From: Porphyra umbilicalis | Taxonomy: Eukaryota; Rhodophyta; Bangiophyceae; Bangiales; Bangiaceae | DNA: 64,000 bases | Direction of reading: 5' to 3' | NCBI GenBank assembly: GCA_002049455.2 | Contig: KV918807.1 | Coordinates: 248,001 to 312,000 of the forward strand | Shown here: positions 1 to 8,719 of the stretch, one piece after another | Position numbering within the stretch: the first letter of the stretch is position 1 | How the letters are laid out: each line of letters begins with the position of its first letter | Position numbers and translations under genes: made by a program | The notes under the pieces: model-generated | Seen by the model: the letters and a program-made list of their open reading frames with translations, nothing else | Told to the model about the DNA's origin: nothing | Databases searched by the model: none

Positions 1-296
1 CCCGGCGGTTCGTCCGGCCTTGCCTCTCCAGGGCCCCTCGGTGGGACATCCTGGCGGGCCGCCCCCGGACTCGGGCCCCACGAGGGCCTCGGTGAGCCCC
101 CCCAGGGCATACAAAACGGTCCCCCTCGTTGGGGGGACCGGGCTACTCGGGTGTCCCGCGGGCACCCTCGTCGTCACGAGGTGGGACAGCGCCGAGAGCG
201 CGTGTCCGGGGTTCTTCCCCCCTCCTCGCCGACCTCGTGCCCCGCCCACGGGTGGGGCTCTTCGGACTTCCTTGGGGCCCCGTCTCGCGGGGTCCG

Positions 297-2336
297 ATGG
301 CGTCGGCCGATGCGGCCCACGGTGCGGCCGCCATGGCGGTCGACAGTCGGGGCGGTGCCCCTGGTGACGTCCTCGGCGAGGAGGAGGAGATTGACGGCAC
401 CCTGGCCTCCCTCCTGTCGGCTTCTTGGCCGACTCCCGCCGTCGTCGACGACTCTTTTCGCCGGTTCCCCTGGGACCTCGGGGGGTCCCTGGTGGAGCAA
501 CGGTATGCGGTCCTTGAGGGCCGCCGCATGGTCCGTCTATGGACGACCATCCGGGCCAACTATGGCCCGTTGTACGCCGTTCCCGAGGGGACGGCAACTG
601 ACTTCCCCTTTCTCCGCCGCCAGGAGGACTGGCGGGTGTGTCAGGTGCTTCGCCATTTGGCGGAGCGTGACCTCCCCCCGGAGGTAGGCGATAAGGCCTA
701 CTTCTCGTGGGACTACTACCCTGGCACCCCCCCCAAGTTGGGGGAGGAGGACCGCGGGTACTTTGTACCCGGCGCCCTGGGGGAGTGGACGATTCGGACT
801 ACCCTGGGCGTCCTGGTGCTCCATGAGCAGCGGGAGGTCCGAGAAGTTCCGGTATCTCGGCGCAAGGCCCTGTATCCGATCGCCCCCCTTTGGTGGGCGT
901 CGGTCGAGGTGCCGCGCGGTATGGCCGCGCGGATGCCACAGATGGTGGCGCTGCGTGGCAGCAAGCTGATGGGAGAGGTCCTCGGGGGACCCTACCATAT
1001 TATGTTGGCGACCCTTGGGGCCGCCGAGGTGGCCGACGTCTTCGTCGGCAGCATCCGCCATCATGGCCATCTGTGGCGTCTCCCCCTGGTCCTGCGGACG
1101 GCTTTTGTTGAGCTCACGGCAGAGCGACTGTGCTCGGCCGATCCGTCCGCTCGGCCCCTCTTGGAGGCCGGGTTAGAGCTCCTCCGCCTTGTGGAGGAGC
1201 ATGGGAAGGAGTCGTGGCTCCTGCATGATGGGAGCCCCCGAGGGGTCTTCCGGTGTGCCAAGGTTCTTGACGATGACGGGGTCTTGGTCCTCATGGAGGG
1301 CCTTGGTGACTCCACCCTCCCTTATGGGAGGGATGTCACTCACGAACTGCGTCTTCGTCCCCTTGATCGGGACTTGGCCACAGCCGGGCCGAACCGTTAC
1401 GGTCCGGCGGCCCTTTTGGCTCCCCCTGCGGCACCGCCGGCGTCGCCCCCCGCGAGCTTCGCGGGGGTGCCGTGTCCGGCCTCGCCCCTTGGGGGGGCGG
1501 TCTCTCGTCCTTACACCCCCCGTGGGGGTGTACGCTTTGGCCGATCGCGCCGTGCCTACCCCGGAGGAGGGTCGGTCCCCCTTATTGGGGGACGTTCGGG
1601 TCCGCCGTTGGCGGCCCTTCCCTTGTTCTCGTGGGACGGGGCCGCCCAATTGGGGACCCCGCGGCCTGTGCGGCGCGCGGTGTGGGATGGCTTGGCCCGC
1701 TCCCTAGGGGAGCTTCCCCCGATCCTTACCAACGGGGTGGATCATACCTTGATGATGGCCTTAAGCCGCACCTTGGTGCGGCTTCGCAACGAGATGGCCG
1801 TTATCGTGTCACGCCCTATGGGTGACCGAGAAGCGGATGTGCTGTACTCCTTGAGTACAGTCGACTCAATCCGCCGCCTCTTGGCGGAGGAGTATGGCGC
1901 GGCCGTGGCCGAGACCAATACCGTCTTGGCGGGATGGGCCATTCGCAACATGGCGTCACCCCCGGCTCCGGCCGGGGGTGGTATTTCGTCGGCGGCGCTA
2001 CAGCGTCCGCCGTCCCCTTCCCCACCCCACTACGGGGTGGGGCCTGGCTCTTCTGTTCCGTCCCCTTACGGGGCGACCTTGGGTTCGGTAGCCCCGCCCC
2101 CTTATGGGGCGGGCTCGGGATCGGCTACCCCGTCCCATTATGGGGCGGGCTCGGGATCGGCTACCCCATCCCCTTATGGGGCGGGCTCTGGTGTCGCTAT
2201 TCCTGTCCCTTATGGGACGGCGACTGGTCCCTCGGCGACACCCCCGACCTTCTCGGGGCCGGGGTATTACTCGCGCGATGATGATCCCGGTCAGGGTTAT
2301 AACTCTGACTTTGGTTCTCGCTCCGGGGGTTGGTGA
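297..2336 (+). CDS. Large antisense ORF of the retrotransposon, unknown function (680 codons)
   Basis: I do not recognise this protein. The frame is open from about 129, but the first in-frame ATG is at 297. The N-terminal half is a mixed globular-looking sequence with many W, Y and charged residues. From about residue 390 it becomes Pro/Gly/Ala-rich, and residues about 575-650 hold six 12-residue repeats of the type PSPYGAGSGSAT, encoded by 36-base repeats (about 2030-2245) each centred on a C-run/G-run hairpin. It lies between pol and the missing 3' LTR, in the opposite orientation, and an AATAAA sits 120 bases after its stop. Antisense ORFs at this place are known in some plant gypsy lineages. 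Codon use and hairpin density match gag and pol, so it belongs to the element. Gag-like or env-like function cannot be claimed. Confidence 0.65.
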   Translation: MASADAAHGAAAMAVDSRGGAPGDVLGEEEEIDGTLASLLSASWPTPAVVDDSFRRFPWDLGGSLVEQRYAVLEGRRMVRLWTTIRANYGPLYAVPEGTATDFPFLRRQEDWRVCQVLRHLAERDLPPEVGDKAYFSWDYYPGTPPKLGEEDRGYFVPGALGEWTIRTTLGVLVLHEQREVREVPVSRRKALYPIAPLWWASVEVPRGMAARMPQMVALRGSKLMGEVLGGPYHIMLATLGAAEVADVFVGSIRHHGHLWRLPLVLRTAFVELTAERLCSADPSARPLLEAGLELLRLVEEHGKESWLLHDGSPRGVFRCAKVLDDDGVLVLMEGLGDSTLPYGRDVTHELRLRPLDRDLATAGPNRYGPAALLAPPAAPPASPPASFAGVPCPASPLGGAVSRPYTPRGGVRFGRSRRAYPGGGSVPLIGGRSGPPLAALPLFSWDGAAQLGTPRPVRRAVWDGLARSLGELPPILTNGVDHTLMMALSRTLVRLRNEMAVIVSRPMGDREADVLYSLSTVDSIRRLLAEEYGAAVAETNTVLAGWAIRNMASPPAPAGGGISSAALQRPPSPSPPHYGVGPGSSVPSPYGATLGSVAPPPYGAGSGSATPSHYGAGSGSATPSPYGAGSGVAIPVPYGTATGPSATPPTFSGPGYYSRDDDPGQGYNSDFGSRSGGW

Positions 2337-2455
2337 CTTGTCACCAGGGGTGCTTGGCACCCCTGTCCCTCGGTCTTTGGTTGTGTTACCCTTCACCGCC
2401 CTTTGTAAAGGGAGGTGCCGCACTGTGGGGGAGAGTGCGAGAGGGCCCCGTAAGG

Positions 2456-2461
2456 AATAAA
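2456..2461 (+). promoter_or_regulatory. AATAAA poly(A) signal after the antisense ORF
   Basis: AATAAA lies 120 bases downstream of the antisense ORF stop and 6 bases before the end of the convergent pol ORF. Its position suits 3' processing of a plus-strand transcript. Confidence 0.4.
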
Positions 2462-2466
2462 GGGGC

Positions 2467-5400
2467 TTAGCCCCTCTTCTTTGTGACCTTTGTCTCTACG
2501 GCCGCCCGAGCGACTCGTAGGTCTTGTACCCTTTTCTTGACTTGGTCAGAGAAGTATACCCCTTCCCGCGTCAAGGCGGGGAGCTTAATTTTCTTCCGGA
2601 GACAGTATTTCCGGAGGGCTTCTCTCGGAAGAGAAGAGGCAAATTGCCACGTGGCTTCCCCTTCGGGAAACCCAAACCATTTGACTAAGAGCTTCAATTC
2701 CCCGTCATCATTCCACCCATGTTTGATAAATTTTTCAAACACGTATTCGGGACCATCCTTAAGGTGGGTCCCCTCCTTAAAGAGGGCCTGTGCCTTCAGG
2801 GCACGGGTCCACTTAGCATCCCTCGCCGGGGGCGTGGGAGCTCCAGTGACATGGTCACTGCTCACCGTCCTGATGCCCCTGGGGCTCTCTACCAGGAATC
2901 GATACCCATCGGTCTGTAGTACCATATAAGGCCCCTGGGTCTTAAACCCAAGCTTCTTTGGCGAGCGGGAGTGGGCATCCAGATAGACCCAGTCCCCAGC
3001 CTTTAGCTGGTTATTCTTCTCTCGAGCGCGCGCATCGAAGGCGCGCTTGTACGCTGCCTGGGCTTTCCCCAGGTGCTCCCGGACCTTGGGAATGAGGGCC
3101 TTCAGGTCCTCAACATATTGTTCCGCCGCCGAGCTGGCGTCGACGGGTCGTTCCTCGGCCTGTCTTAGCCGAGGCATCCTCTCAATCCCAATCAGTTGGA
3201 GCCGCCTCGGGCTCACGAAAGCAAAGGGGATTTCCCCAGTGCTAGAATGGATCTGCGTATTGTACGCAGTTGTCAAGAGGGACAGATGGCTGTCCCATTC
3301 GGCTTCGTGCTCTGCCACATAGCAGCGGAGCTGTCGAGCGAGGGTGCGGTTATACCGCTCCACCTGCCCGTTCGTCTGCGGGTGATAAGGCGAGGTATAG
3401 TTCGAGGCTATACCGAGCAAACCCAGGATGCCCTGGTAATATACCGAGGCAAACTGCGGTCCGTTGTCCGTAAGGACAGTGTCGGGGATGCCGTAGGCGG
3501 CAACCCATGTATCTATAAAGGCTGATGCCACGGTCAGGGCCGTGGCTTCCCTCAGGGGGATCGCTCTTGTCAACTTCGTGAACCGGTCACAGATGACCAG
3601 GACGTGCTTGTGCCCCCCTCTAGAGGTGGGCAGTGGGCCCAACAGGTCCATGGCGAGCCCCGAGGAGGGCTCGTCGGCGGCGAACAACTTCATCACCGTC
3701 GTATGTTTTCTCTCTGAGAGACGGTTCTTGGCGCACGCGGGGCATTGCTCCACGTGCTTGTATACGTCAACGACCATTGTAGGCCAGTACACATACCTAC
3801 GGAGGGTGTTATACATCTTCCTCGAGCCGGGATGCCCGGCTAGCACCGACTGGTGTTGGTGAGTTAGGAGGCGCTTCTTTAGCGCCTCAGGGATAACCAC
3901 TTGGGTTTCCCGTCCGTACACCGAGCGACGGCAGAGTAGCCCGTTCTTTTCTCGGAAGAAGAACGCCTGACGACTCCACGTGGGGTCGGGGGGCGAAAGA
4001 GCATCGAGCTCTTTAAGCCTGGCCTGGCAAAAGGTGTCCTCAGCCTGGCCCAGGATAATCTCTCGGGCCGTCAGGGCCCCCATAGGGGCCTCCTCCGGTG
4101 ACGCTTCTTGTAAGACGTCACTGGCCCGGGTCTCGACAGCTAGGACGGGGATGTCCTCGTCCAGGGGCGAGGTGTCCAAACCCTCTGTAGGGAGACGCGA
4201 TAGCGCGTCTGCCACCTTGTGATCCTTTCCCGGCTTATGCCGTATTTCATGATTGTACTCCGATAGTCGGAGTCGCCATCGGTTAATCCGAGCATTCGGA
4301 CTCATACTAGTGAGAATCGATAACAGGGCGCGGTGATCGCACCGCACCACAAATTCCGCACCTTCTAGGTAGGACCGTAAATAGGTCACAGCCCAGACGA
4401 CGCCTAGCGCCTCGATCTCCGTGGCGAAATAGTTCTTCTCCGCAGGGAGAAGAGCACGGCTATAGTAGCCGATGGGGTGGTATTCCCCGTCGGACTGTTG
4501 TTGCTGTAGGCAACAACCCAGCTGTTCATAGCTGGCGTCGACATCGACGATATAATGCCCGTGCCTCTTGGGCAGGGCTAGGATAGGGGCGTCTAATAGA
4601 CGTCCTCGGAGCATCTCAAAGGCGTCCGTCTCCTTCCCTGAGGGTGGAGGAAGCTTCTTAGGAAGCTTGGTGCTTGTAAGCGCCGTTAGTGGCTTCGCTA
4701 TCTTAGCGAAGCCTGCTACGAAGCGGCGATATACGCCGCACATACCCAGAAAGCTCTTCATCTGGGTTTGGGTTTCCGGATAACGGAGACCCCGAAGCGC
4801 CCGGAGGTTTTTCTCCAGGACATGTACCCGTCCTGGTCGGATCACATGACCAAGGTATTCCACTTCCTCCTGGAAGAAGTGGCACTTAGACGCCTTCAAG
4901 GTGACGCCTGCCTTCCCGAGCAGGGTCAGCACCTCATCAAGGTGCTGTAAGTGTTCCTCGGGGGAACCCGAGAAAACAATCACATCATCCAGATACACCA
5001 AACATATCTGCCACTTCACGCCGGCCAGGATCATATCCATGGCGCGTTGGGAAGTCGCAGGGGCGTTGCACAACCCAAAGGGAAGGCGCACGCACTGCCA
5101 CGCGCCCGAGTGGCACGTGAAAGCCGTGAGATGTTTGTCTTCCTCGGCTACTGGTATTTGCCAGTAACCCGCATTACAATCCAGGGTGGAGAACACCCTG
5201 GCGTCCCCTAGGGAGTCGATGCATTCATCCATCCGTGGGATGGGATACGCATCCTTGATAGTCATCAAGTTGAGCTTTCTGTAATCGATACAGAAGCGTA
5301 CCGAACCATCAGGCTTCGGTACCATCACTACGGGGCTAGCCCATTCCCCACTGGCGGGCTCAATGACGTCCATCGAGCGCATACGCTCGACTTCACCCTT

Positions 5401-6612
5401 TTCTCTCTCCCGGGCCATCGGCCCGGCCTTGTACGGGTGTTGTCTCACGGGGACAGCCCCAGGCTTCAGTCGAATTCGGTGTTCCACCCCTCGAATTAAG
5501 CCGAGCTTTCCCTCCCAAAGGGAGGAATGCTTTTGGAGGAGGGCCTTTACGGGCCCCGACCACTCCGCCGGCACCGAAGAAACATCCACCTTCGGTAGAG
5601 GTGAACCCTCTACCCCCTTGGGGGGTGTAGCGAGCTCCTTGACCTCGCTTTCCGAGACCTCGTACGTCGGCCCCTCGTGGGCGTCGATGTACCCGATGGT
5701 CATATCGGTGGTTAGCCGCAACGGCGTAACACCCAGGTGCATCACCTGGATGGTTATGGGCTCGTCTGCCATCATTATGGCAGGGCCTTGGGCGACCTGT
5801 AGACCATGCTTGTGGTACAAAGGCGGTCGCCCTCTCACGAGGCCATGCCCCGTGTATGTACTTCTTACGGGAACATGGGCTATCGTCCCGGGTTGAACCC
5901 AGGTCTTCCGGGCCGGCTTCAGTTGAGCCGTTAGCCCCTCGGGGCAAGCACAGACCGCCGAAATGGAGGGATCGGGGCGTCCCCTAGGGGCTCCCCTCCG
6001 TTTGATCGGCACCTTGGTGCCGTCTAGGAGTTCCACATGTTGCTCCTGGGTTGCAATGTTTTTTGTTGCAACGTCAATAAAGGAGGTGCCCAAAATAGCT
6101 GGGACACTCATATTGTTCACGACTCCGAAGGAGATGTAGGAGGTCTGACCCCCAAGGGTCACACCAAGACATACAGCTCCAACAATGGGGATCCAGCCCC
6201 CATTGACATCATGGAACATCTTCGCGAGATCACCCAGCGGTTGTAGCGGGGTGTCGACCGGCAGTAGCCGCCGGTCTATTAGCGTTGGGCCACTACCCGT
6301 ATCCAATATAGCCCGGGTAGTGAGATCGAATCCTGCCGTCAGGAATAATCGGACGGCTAGTTGGTAACTAGAGGAGGGCATGAACGCGCAAGGCGTTCCC
6401 TTTGGGGGTCTCCCTTGGGAGGCCCCCACTACTCGACTAGGCCGGTTTCTCCCGGCCCTACGAGATGACTTGCATCTCCGGTCGACCCCTTGCGTCTCCC
6501 GGGCGGGTGGGATAACCCCACCCGCTACTCGTTTCCCGAGGGGGAGTTGTCCTCCTCGTCCTGCTCGGCCGCATCCCTCTCGGGGGAGGGTGAGTCGTCC
6601 GAGGACGACCAC
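2467..6612 (-). CDS. pol: Ty3/gypsy Pol polyprotein (protease-RT-RNase H-integrase-chromodomain)
   Basis: A 1381-codon open frame; real translation probably enters it by -1 frameshift at 6531-6537, so the first ~25 codons are not used. Domains by residue: aspartic protease with DTGSG at 104-108; reverse transcriptase with the YLDD active site near 537; RNase H with DVDAS and TEIEAL motifs around 660-715; integrase zinc finger HHCC around 915-960 (ending CPACAKNR); integrase core D-D-E with MDLLGPL (~987), DNGPQF (~1047) and NGQVERYN (~1086); C-terminal chromodomain about 1290-1340 (YVFEKFIKHG, then LVKWFGF). All catalytic residues that I can place are present and no stop interrupts the frame. 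It makes the enzymes for reverse transcription and integration; the chromodomain in chromoviruses guides insertion to chromatin. It ends with TAA, convergent with the antisense ORF. Confidence 0.95.
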   Translation of the reverse strand: MVVLGRLTLPREGCGRAGRGGQLPLGKRVAGGVIPPARETQGVDRRCKSSRRAGRNRPSRVVGASQGRPPKGTPCAFMPSSSYQLAVRLFLTAGFDLTTRAILDTGSGPTLIDRRLLPVDTPLQPLGDLAKMFHDVNGGWIPIVGAVCLGVTLGGQTSYISFGVVNNMSVPAILGTSFIDVATKNIATQEQHVELLDGTKVPIKRRGAPRGRPDPSISAVCACPEGLTAQLKPARKTWVQPGTIAHVPVRSTYTGHGLVRGRPPLYHKHGLQVAQGPAIMMADEPITIQVMHLGVTPLRLTTDMTIGYIDAHEGPTYEVSESEVKELATPPKGVEGSPLPKVDVSSVPAEWSGPVKALLQKHSSLWEGKLGLIRGVEHRIRLKPGAVPVRQHPYKAGPMAREREKGEVERMRSMDVIEPASGEWASPVVMVPKPDGSVRFCIDYRKLNLMTIKDAYPIPRMDECIDSLGDARVFSTLDCNAGYWQIPVAEEDKHLTAFTCHSGAWQCVRLPFGLCNAPATSQRAMDMILAGVKWQICLVYLDDVIVFSGSPEEHLQHLDEVLTLLGKAGVTLKASKCHFFQEEVEYLGHVIRPGRVHVLEKNLRALRGLRYPETQTQMKSFLGMCGVYRRFVAGFAKIAKPLTALTSTKLPKKLPPPSGKETDAFEMLRGRLLDAPILALPKRHGHYIVDVDASYEQLGCCLQQQQSDGEYHPIGYYSRALLPAEKNYFATEIEALGVVWAVTYLRSYLEGAEFVVRCDHRALLSILTSMSPNARINRWRLRLSEYNHEIRHKPGKDHKVADALSRLPTEGLDTSPLDEDIPVLAVETRASDVLQEASPEEAPMGALTAREIILGQAEDTFCQARLKELDALSPPDPTWSRQAFFFREKNGLLCRRSVYGRETQVVIPEALKKRLLTHQHQSVLAGHPGSRKMYNTLRRYVYWPTMVVDVYKHVEQCPACAKNRLSERKHTTVMKLFAADEPSSGLAMDLLGPLPTSRGGHKHVLVICDRFTKLTRAIPLREATALTVASAFIDTWVAAYGIPDTVLTDNGPQFASVYYQGILGLLGIASNYTSPYHPQTNGQVERYNRTLARQLRCYVAEHEAEWDSHLSLLTTAYNTQIHSSTGEIPFAFVSPRRLQLIGIERMPRLRQAEERPVDASSAAEQYVEDLKALIPKVREHLGKAQAAYKRAFDARAREKNNQLKAGDWVYLDAHSRSPKKLGFKTQGPYMVLQTDGYRFLVESPRGIRTVSSDHVTGAPTPPARDAKWTRALKAQALFKEGTHLKDGPEYVFEKFIKHGWNDDGELKLLVKWFGFPEGEATWQFASSLPREALRKYCLRKKIKLPALTREGVYFSDQVKKRVQDLRVARAAVETKVTKKRG
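6503..6537 (-). promoter_or_regulatory. -1 programmed ribosomal frameshift signal at the gag/pol junction
   Basis: Minus strand: slippery heptamer GGGAAAC (6537-6531) read in the gag frame as G-GGA-AAC, a 5-base spacer GAGTA, then a perfect 9-bp stem GCGGGTGGG (6525-6517) with CCCACCCGC (6511-6503) around loop GTTAT. The gag stop TAG follows two codons after the slip site. A one-base backward slip continues directly into the pol frame as G-K-R-V-A-G. This is the canonical X-XXY-YYZ plus spacer plus stem architecture. Confidence 0.85.
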
Positions 6613-8234
6613 GGGGGACCATAATGTTCCCTCACCGCCGCGACCGGTTGTCCCTTACGGACTTCCTCGTCCGCTTTGCGGCGCTCTTCGCACCGTTCCA
6701 GAAAGGCTTTGGCGAACAGAGCCTTTGTCCCCGCATCAAGGCGGGGACACTCTCTAAAGAAATGCCCCCGCATGTTACATGCGAGACAGTTATTCGTCCG
6801 GGGTCGCCCGGGGCGACCCGCTTCTCCCCCCTTGGGGTTAGTCCGTGGGGAAGGCCCTCGAGGCCCTTCCCCCACCTTAGCGGAAGCCCCTTGGGCCTGT
6901 CCTTGAGGGGCCTCCTTTATCTTAGGGGGGCCCCATCGGGATGGACCAGCTTCCCCAGCCTTCGGGGGGTCCCTTCGGGGGGGGTACACCTCCCCCACCT
7001 TAGGTGGGCCCCATCGGGAGGGACCCGGAGGAACTTGCCCCACCGGAGGTGGGGCTGTTACGGCCGCCGTTACGTATTTCCGCGGTGCTGGTCGAGCAGC
7101 ACGACGCACCCGACGGGCCTCGGCCCGTCGGTCATCTTCATCCTTCTGCTCCTGGAGGCGCCTACGACAGACGTCCCCCTTCCGCTGGGCATATTGCACC
7201 AGCAGGTCCATTGGCATGTTGGGGGTGTTATGTTCGCGCACATCGGCGCGAATCTCCCAACCCAGCCCCTGCATATAGCGACTTTTCATCTGTCCTTCCG
7301 TGTGAATGTATCCACACAGGCGACGTAACCCCCGTAGGCGTACGTAGAATTCATTCTCTGTTTCCTCCGCCCCTTGGGCGGCCCCATGGAACATGGCATC
7401 TTGGTCGCTTAGCGACTGCTCATCCGCATATTTGCGGAGGAGCCAGTTGATCAGTTCCAAGTAGGAGCTGACCTCTCCACTCCGTCCTCCTTGGAGGGAC
7501 AGCATGATCGTATACAATTCCCGTTTGAGATCACCCTTAGTGAACTCGGGAAGGAGATATAGGGCTCGGCCCTCCGAGACGTCATTGTCGTCACCCGCTT
7601 TTACGAAGCGGCTGAGAAATTCGAAGACGCCTAAGGCGGGCGTCCCATCCCACTCTGCATCACGGCCAAAAGTGGCCGATACATCCTTACGCAGACGGCC
7701 TAGGCCGTGCGCCATGGTCCGGTCGTACCGGGTGTCGGTATTCGCCAAAGCATAAGTTGCGCAGTCTAAGACTGCAGCATAGCGGTCGTCCGCGGGGACG
7801 ATCTTAGGGGGAATCCGACGGTGGGATTCCCCTCCCAGCTCGTGCCCTAGGGCACGGGTGACCGATCGACGGGGCACATGGCGACCCCCGTCTCCCCCGG
7901 AGTATTCCCCATCCGAGGAGGAGGAACTCATGCGCCGACGTCGGCGTCGGGACCGTCTAGTGGTCCCGAGGGCTGTCTCGATGAGAGACAGTCGATCGTG
8001 TAACGGGCTAATCAAAGCGTCCAATGAATCCCGTAGGGCTGCCGATATGGCAGCCGCGTCTTGGGCCCCCGTTGGGGCCCGGTCACCACCTCCACGAGGA
8101 GGTGTTCGGGGTGGGCCGGCGGCTCTCGCCAGCCCGTCATATGGGCCCCAGGGTAAACGGGGGACCGCTTGGTCCCGCCTACCCGGGGGTAGAGGAGATG
8201 GAGGCGGGAATTCCCCTCCGGCTCCACCCTCCAC
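6525..8234 (-). CDS. gag: Ty3/gypsy Gag polyprotein with CCHC zinc knuckle
   Basis: Structural protein of the retrotransposon particle. Seen: a basic RS/arginine-rich stretch (SRRRRRR near residue 94), a central helical capsid-like region (about 170-370, including FEFLSRFVKAG and ENEFYVRLRGLRRLCGYIH), a basic region, P-rich repeats of WGPPKxGE type (about 400-460), then one zinc knuckle CLACNMRGHFFREC (CX2CX4HX4C) near residues 482-495. It overlaps pol by 88 bases. Start is uncertain: position 8234 is GTG, and the frame is open back to a stop at 8478-8480 without any ATG. An ATG at 8545-8543 opens a different frame that reads into the same P/G-rich repeats and ends at a TAG near 8318. Either a 5' exon, a frameshift in the repeats, or a non-AUG start is needed. 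Confidence 0.85.
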   Translation of the reverse strand: MEGGAGGEFPPPSPLPPGRRDQAVPRLPWGPYDGLARAAGPPRTPPRGGGDRAPTGAQDAAAISAALRDSLDALISPLHDRLSLIETALGTTRRSRRRRRRMSSSSSDGEYSGGDGGRHVPRRSVTRALGHELGGESHRRIPPKIVPADDRYAAVLDCATYALANTDTRYDRTMAHGLGRLRKDVSATFGRDAEWDGTPALGVFEFLSRFVKAGDDNDVSEGRALYLLPEFTKGDLKRELYTIMLSLQGGRSGEVSSYLELINWLLRKYADEQSLSDQDAMFHGAAQGAEETENEFYVRLRGLRRLCGYIHTEGQMKSRYMQGLGWEIRADVREHNTPNMPMDLLVQYAQRKGDVCRRRLQEQKDEDDRRAEARRVRRAARPAPRKYVTAAVTAPPPVGQVPPGPSRWGPPKVGEVYPPRRDPPKAGEAGPSRWGPPKIKEAPQGQAQGASAKVGEGPRGPSPRTNPKGGEAGRPGRPRTNNCLACNMRGHFFRECPRLDAGTKALFAKAFLERCEERRKADEEVRKGQPVAAVREHYGPPWSSSDDSPSPERDAAEQDEEDNSPSGNE

Positions 8235-8395
8235 ACCTTGGGGGGAAGGAGGTGGGAATTCCCTTCCACCTACGCCCCCCGCACCTTGGGGGGGAAGAGA
8301 CGGGAATACCCTTCCGCCTACATCCCCCGCTCCTTGGGGGGGGAGAGACGGGAATACCCTTCCGTCTCCACCCCGTCTCCCGGCGCGCCACGCTC
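8181..8395 (-). repeat. ~50-bp imperfect tandem repeats at the 5' end of gag
   Basis: About four units, each with a GGAAGGGTATTCCC- or GGGAATTCCC-type core followed by a run of six or seven C and AAGG. Unit length is not a multiple of three, so successive units read in different frames. This explains why the gag start cannot be fixed by inspection. Confidence 0.6.
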
Positions 8396-8705
8396 CGGCA
8401 TGGCGGTGCCGGCTTGACGCTCCCGCCGAGGAGGGATCCCTCCGGGGTCCTGAGACCCCGAGCCCTCGCTGGCTCCGTCACGGTCGCCCCGTGACGGGTT
8501 GCCGGCGCCCGGGGCGCCGGTCTCCGCCACCCCAGTGGTGTCCATGGCGGGAAGACTCCGTCCTCCTGCGGTAACAATCAATCCTCAAAGACGATCTCAA
8601 CAGAACAGTCACACCCAAGGGCAAGACAAGCACAGCAGAACGACCACCGTGAGAACTGACACAGGGTAGACCCGACTGATCAAGAAGGGCCAGACCCTGT
8701 CCCCA

Positions 8706-8717
8706 GCTGATCCACCA
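8706..8717 (-). promoter_or_regulatory. Primer-binding site of the Ty3/gypsy element
   Basis: Minus strand TGGTGGATCAGC begins two bases inside the inner LTR end (...CACTACA then TT). A tRNA 3' end ending ...CCACCA would pair with it. I cannot name the tRNA. Confidence 0.6.
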
Positions 8718-8719
8718 AA

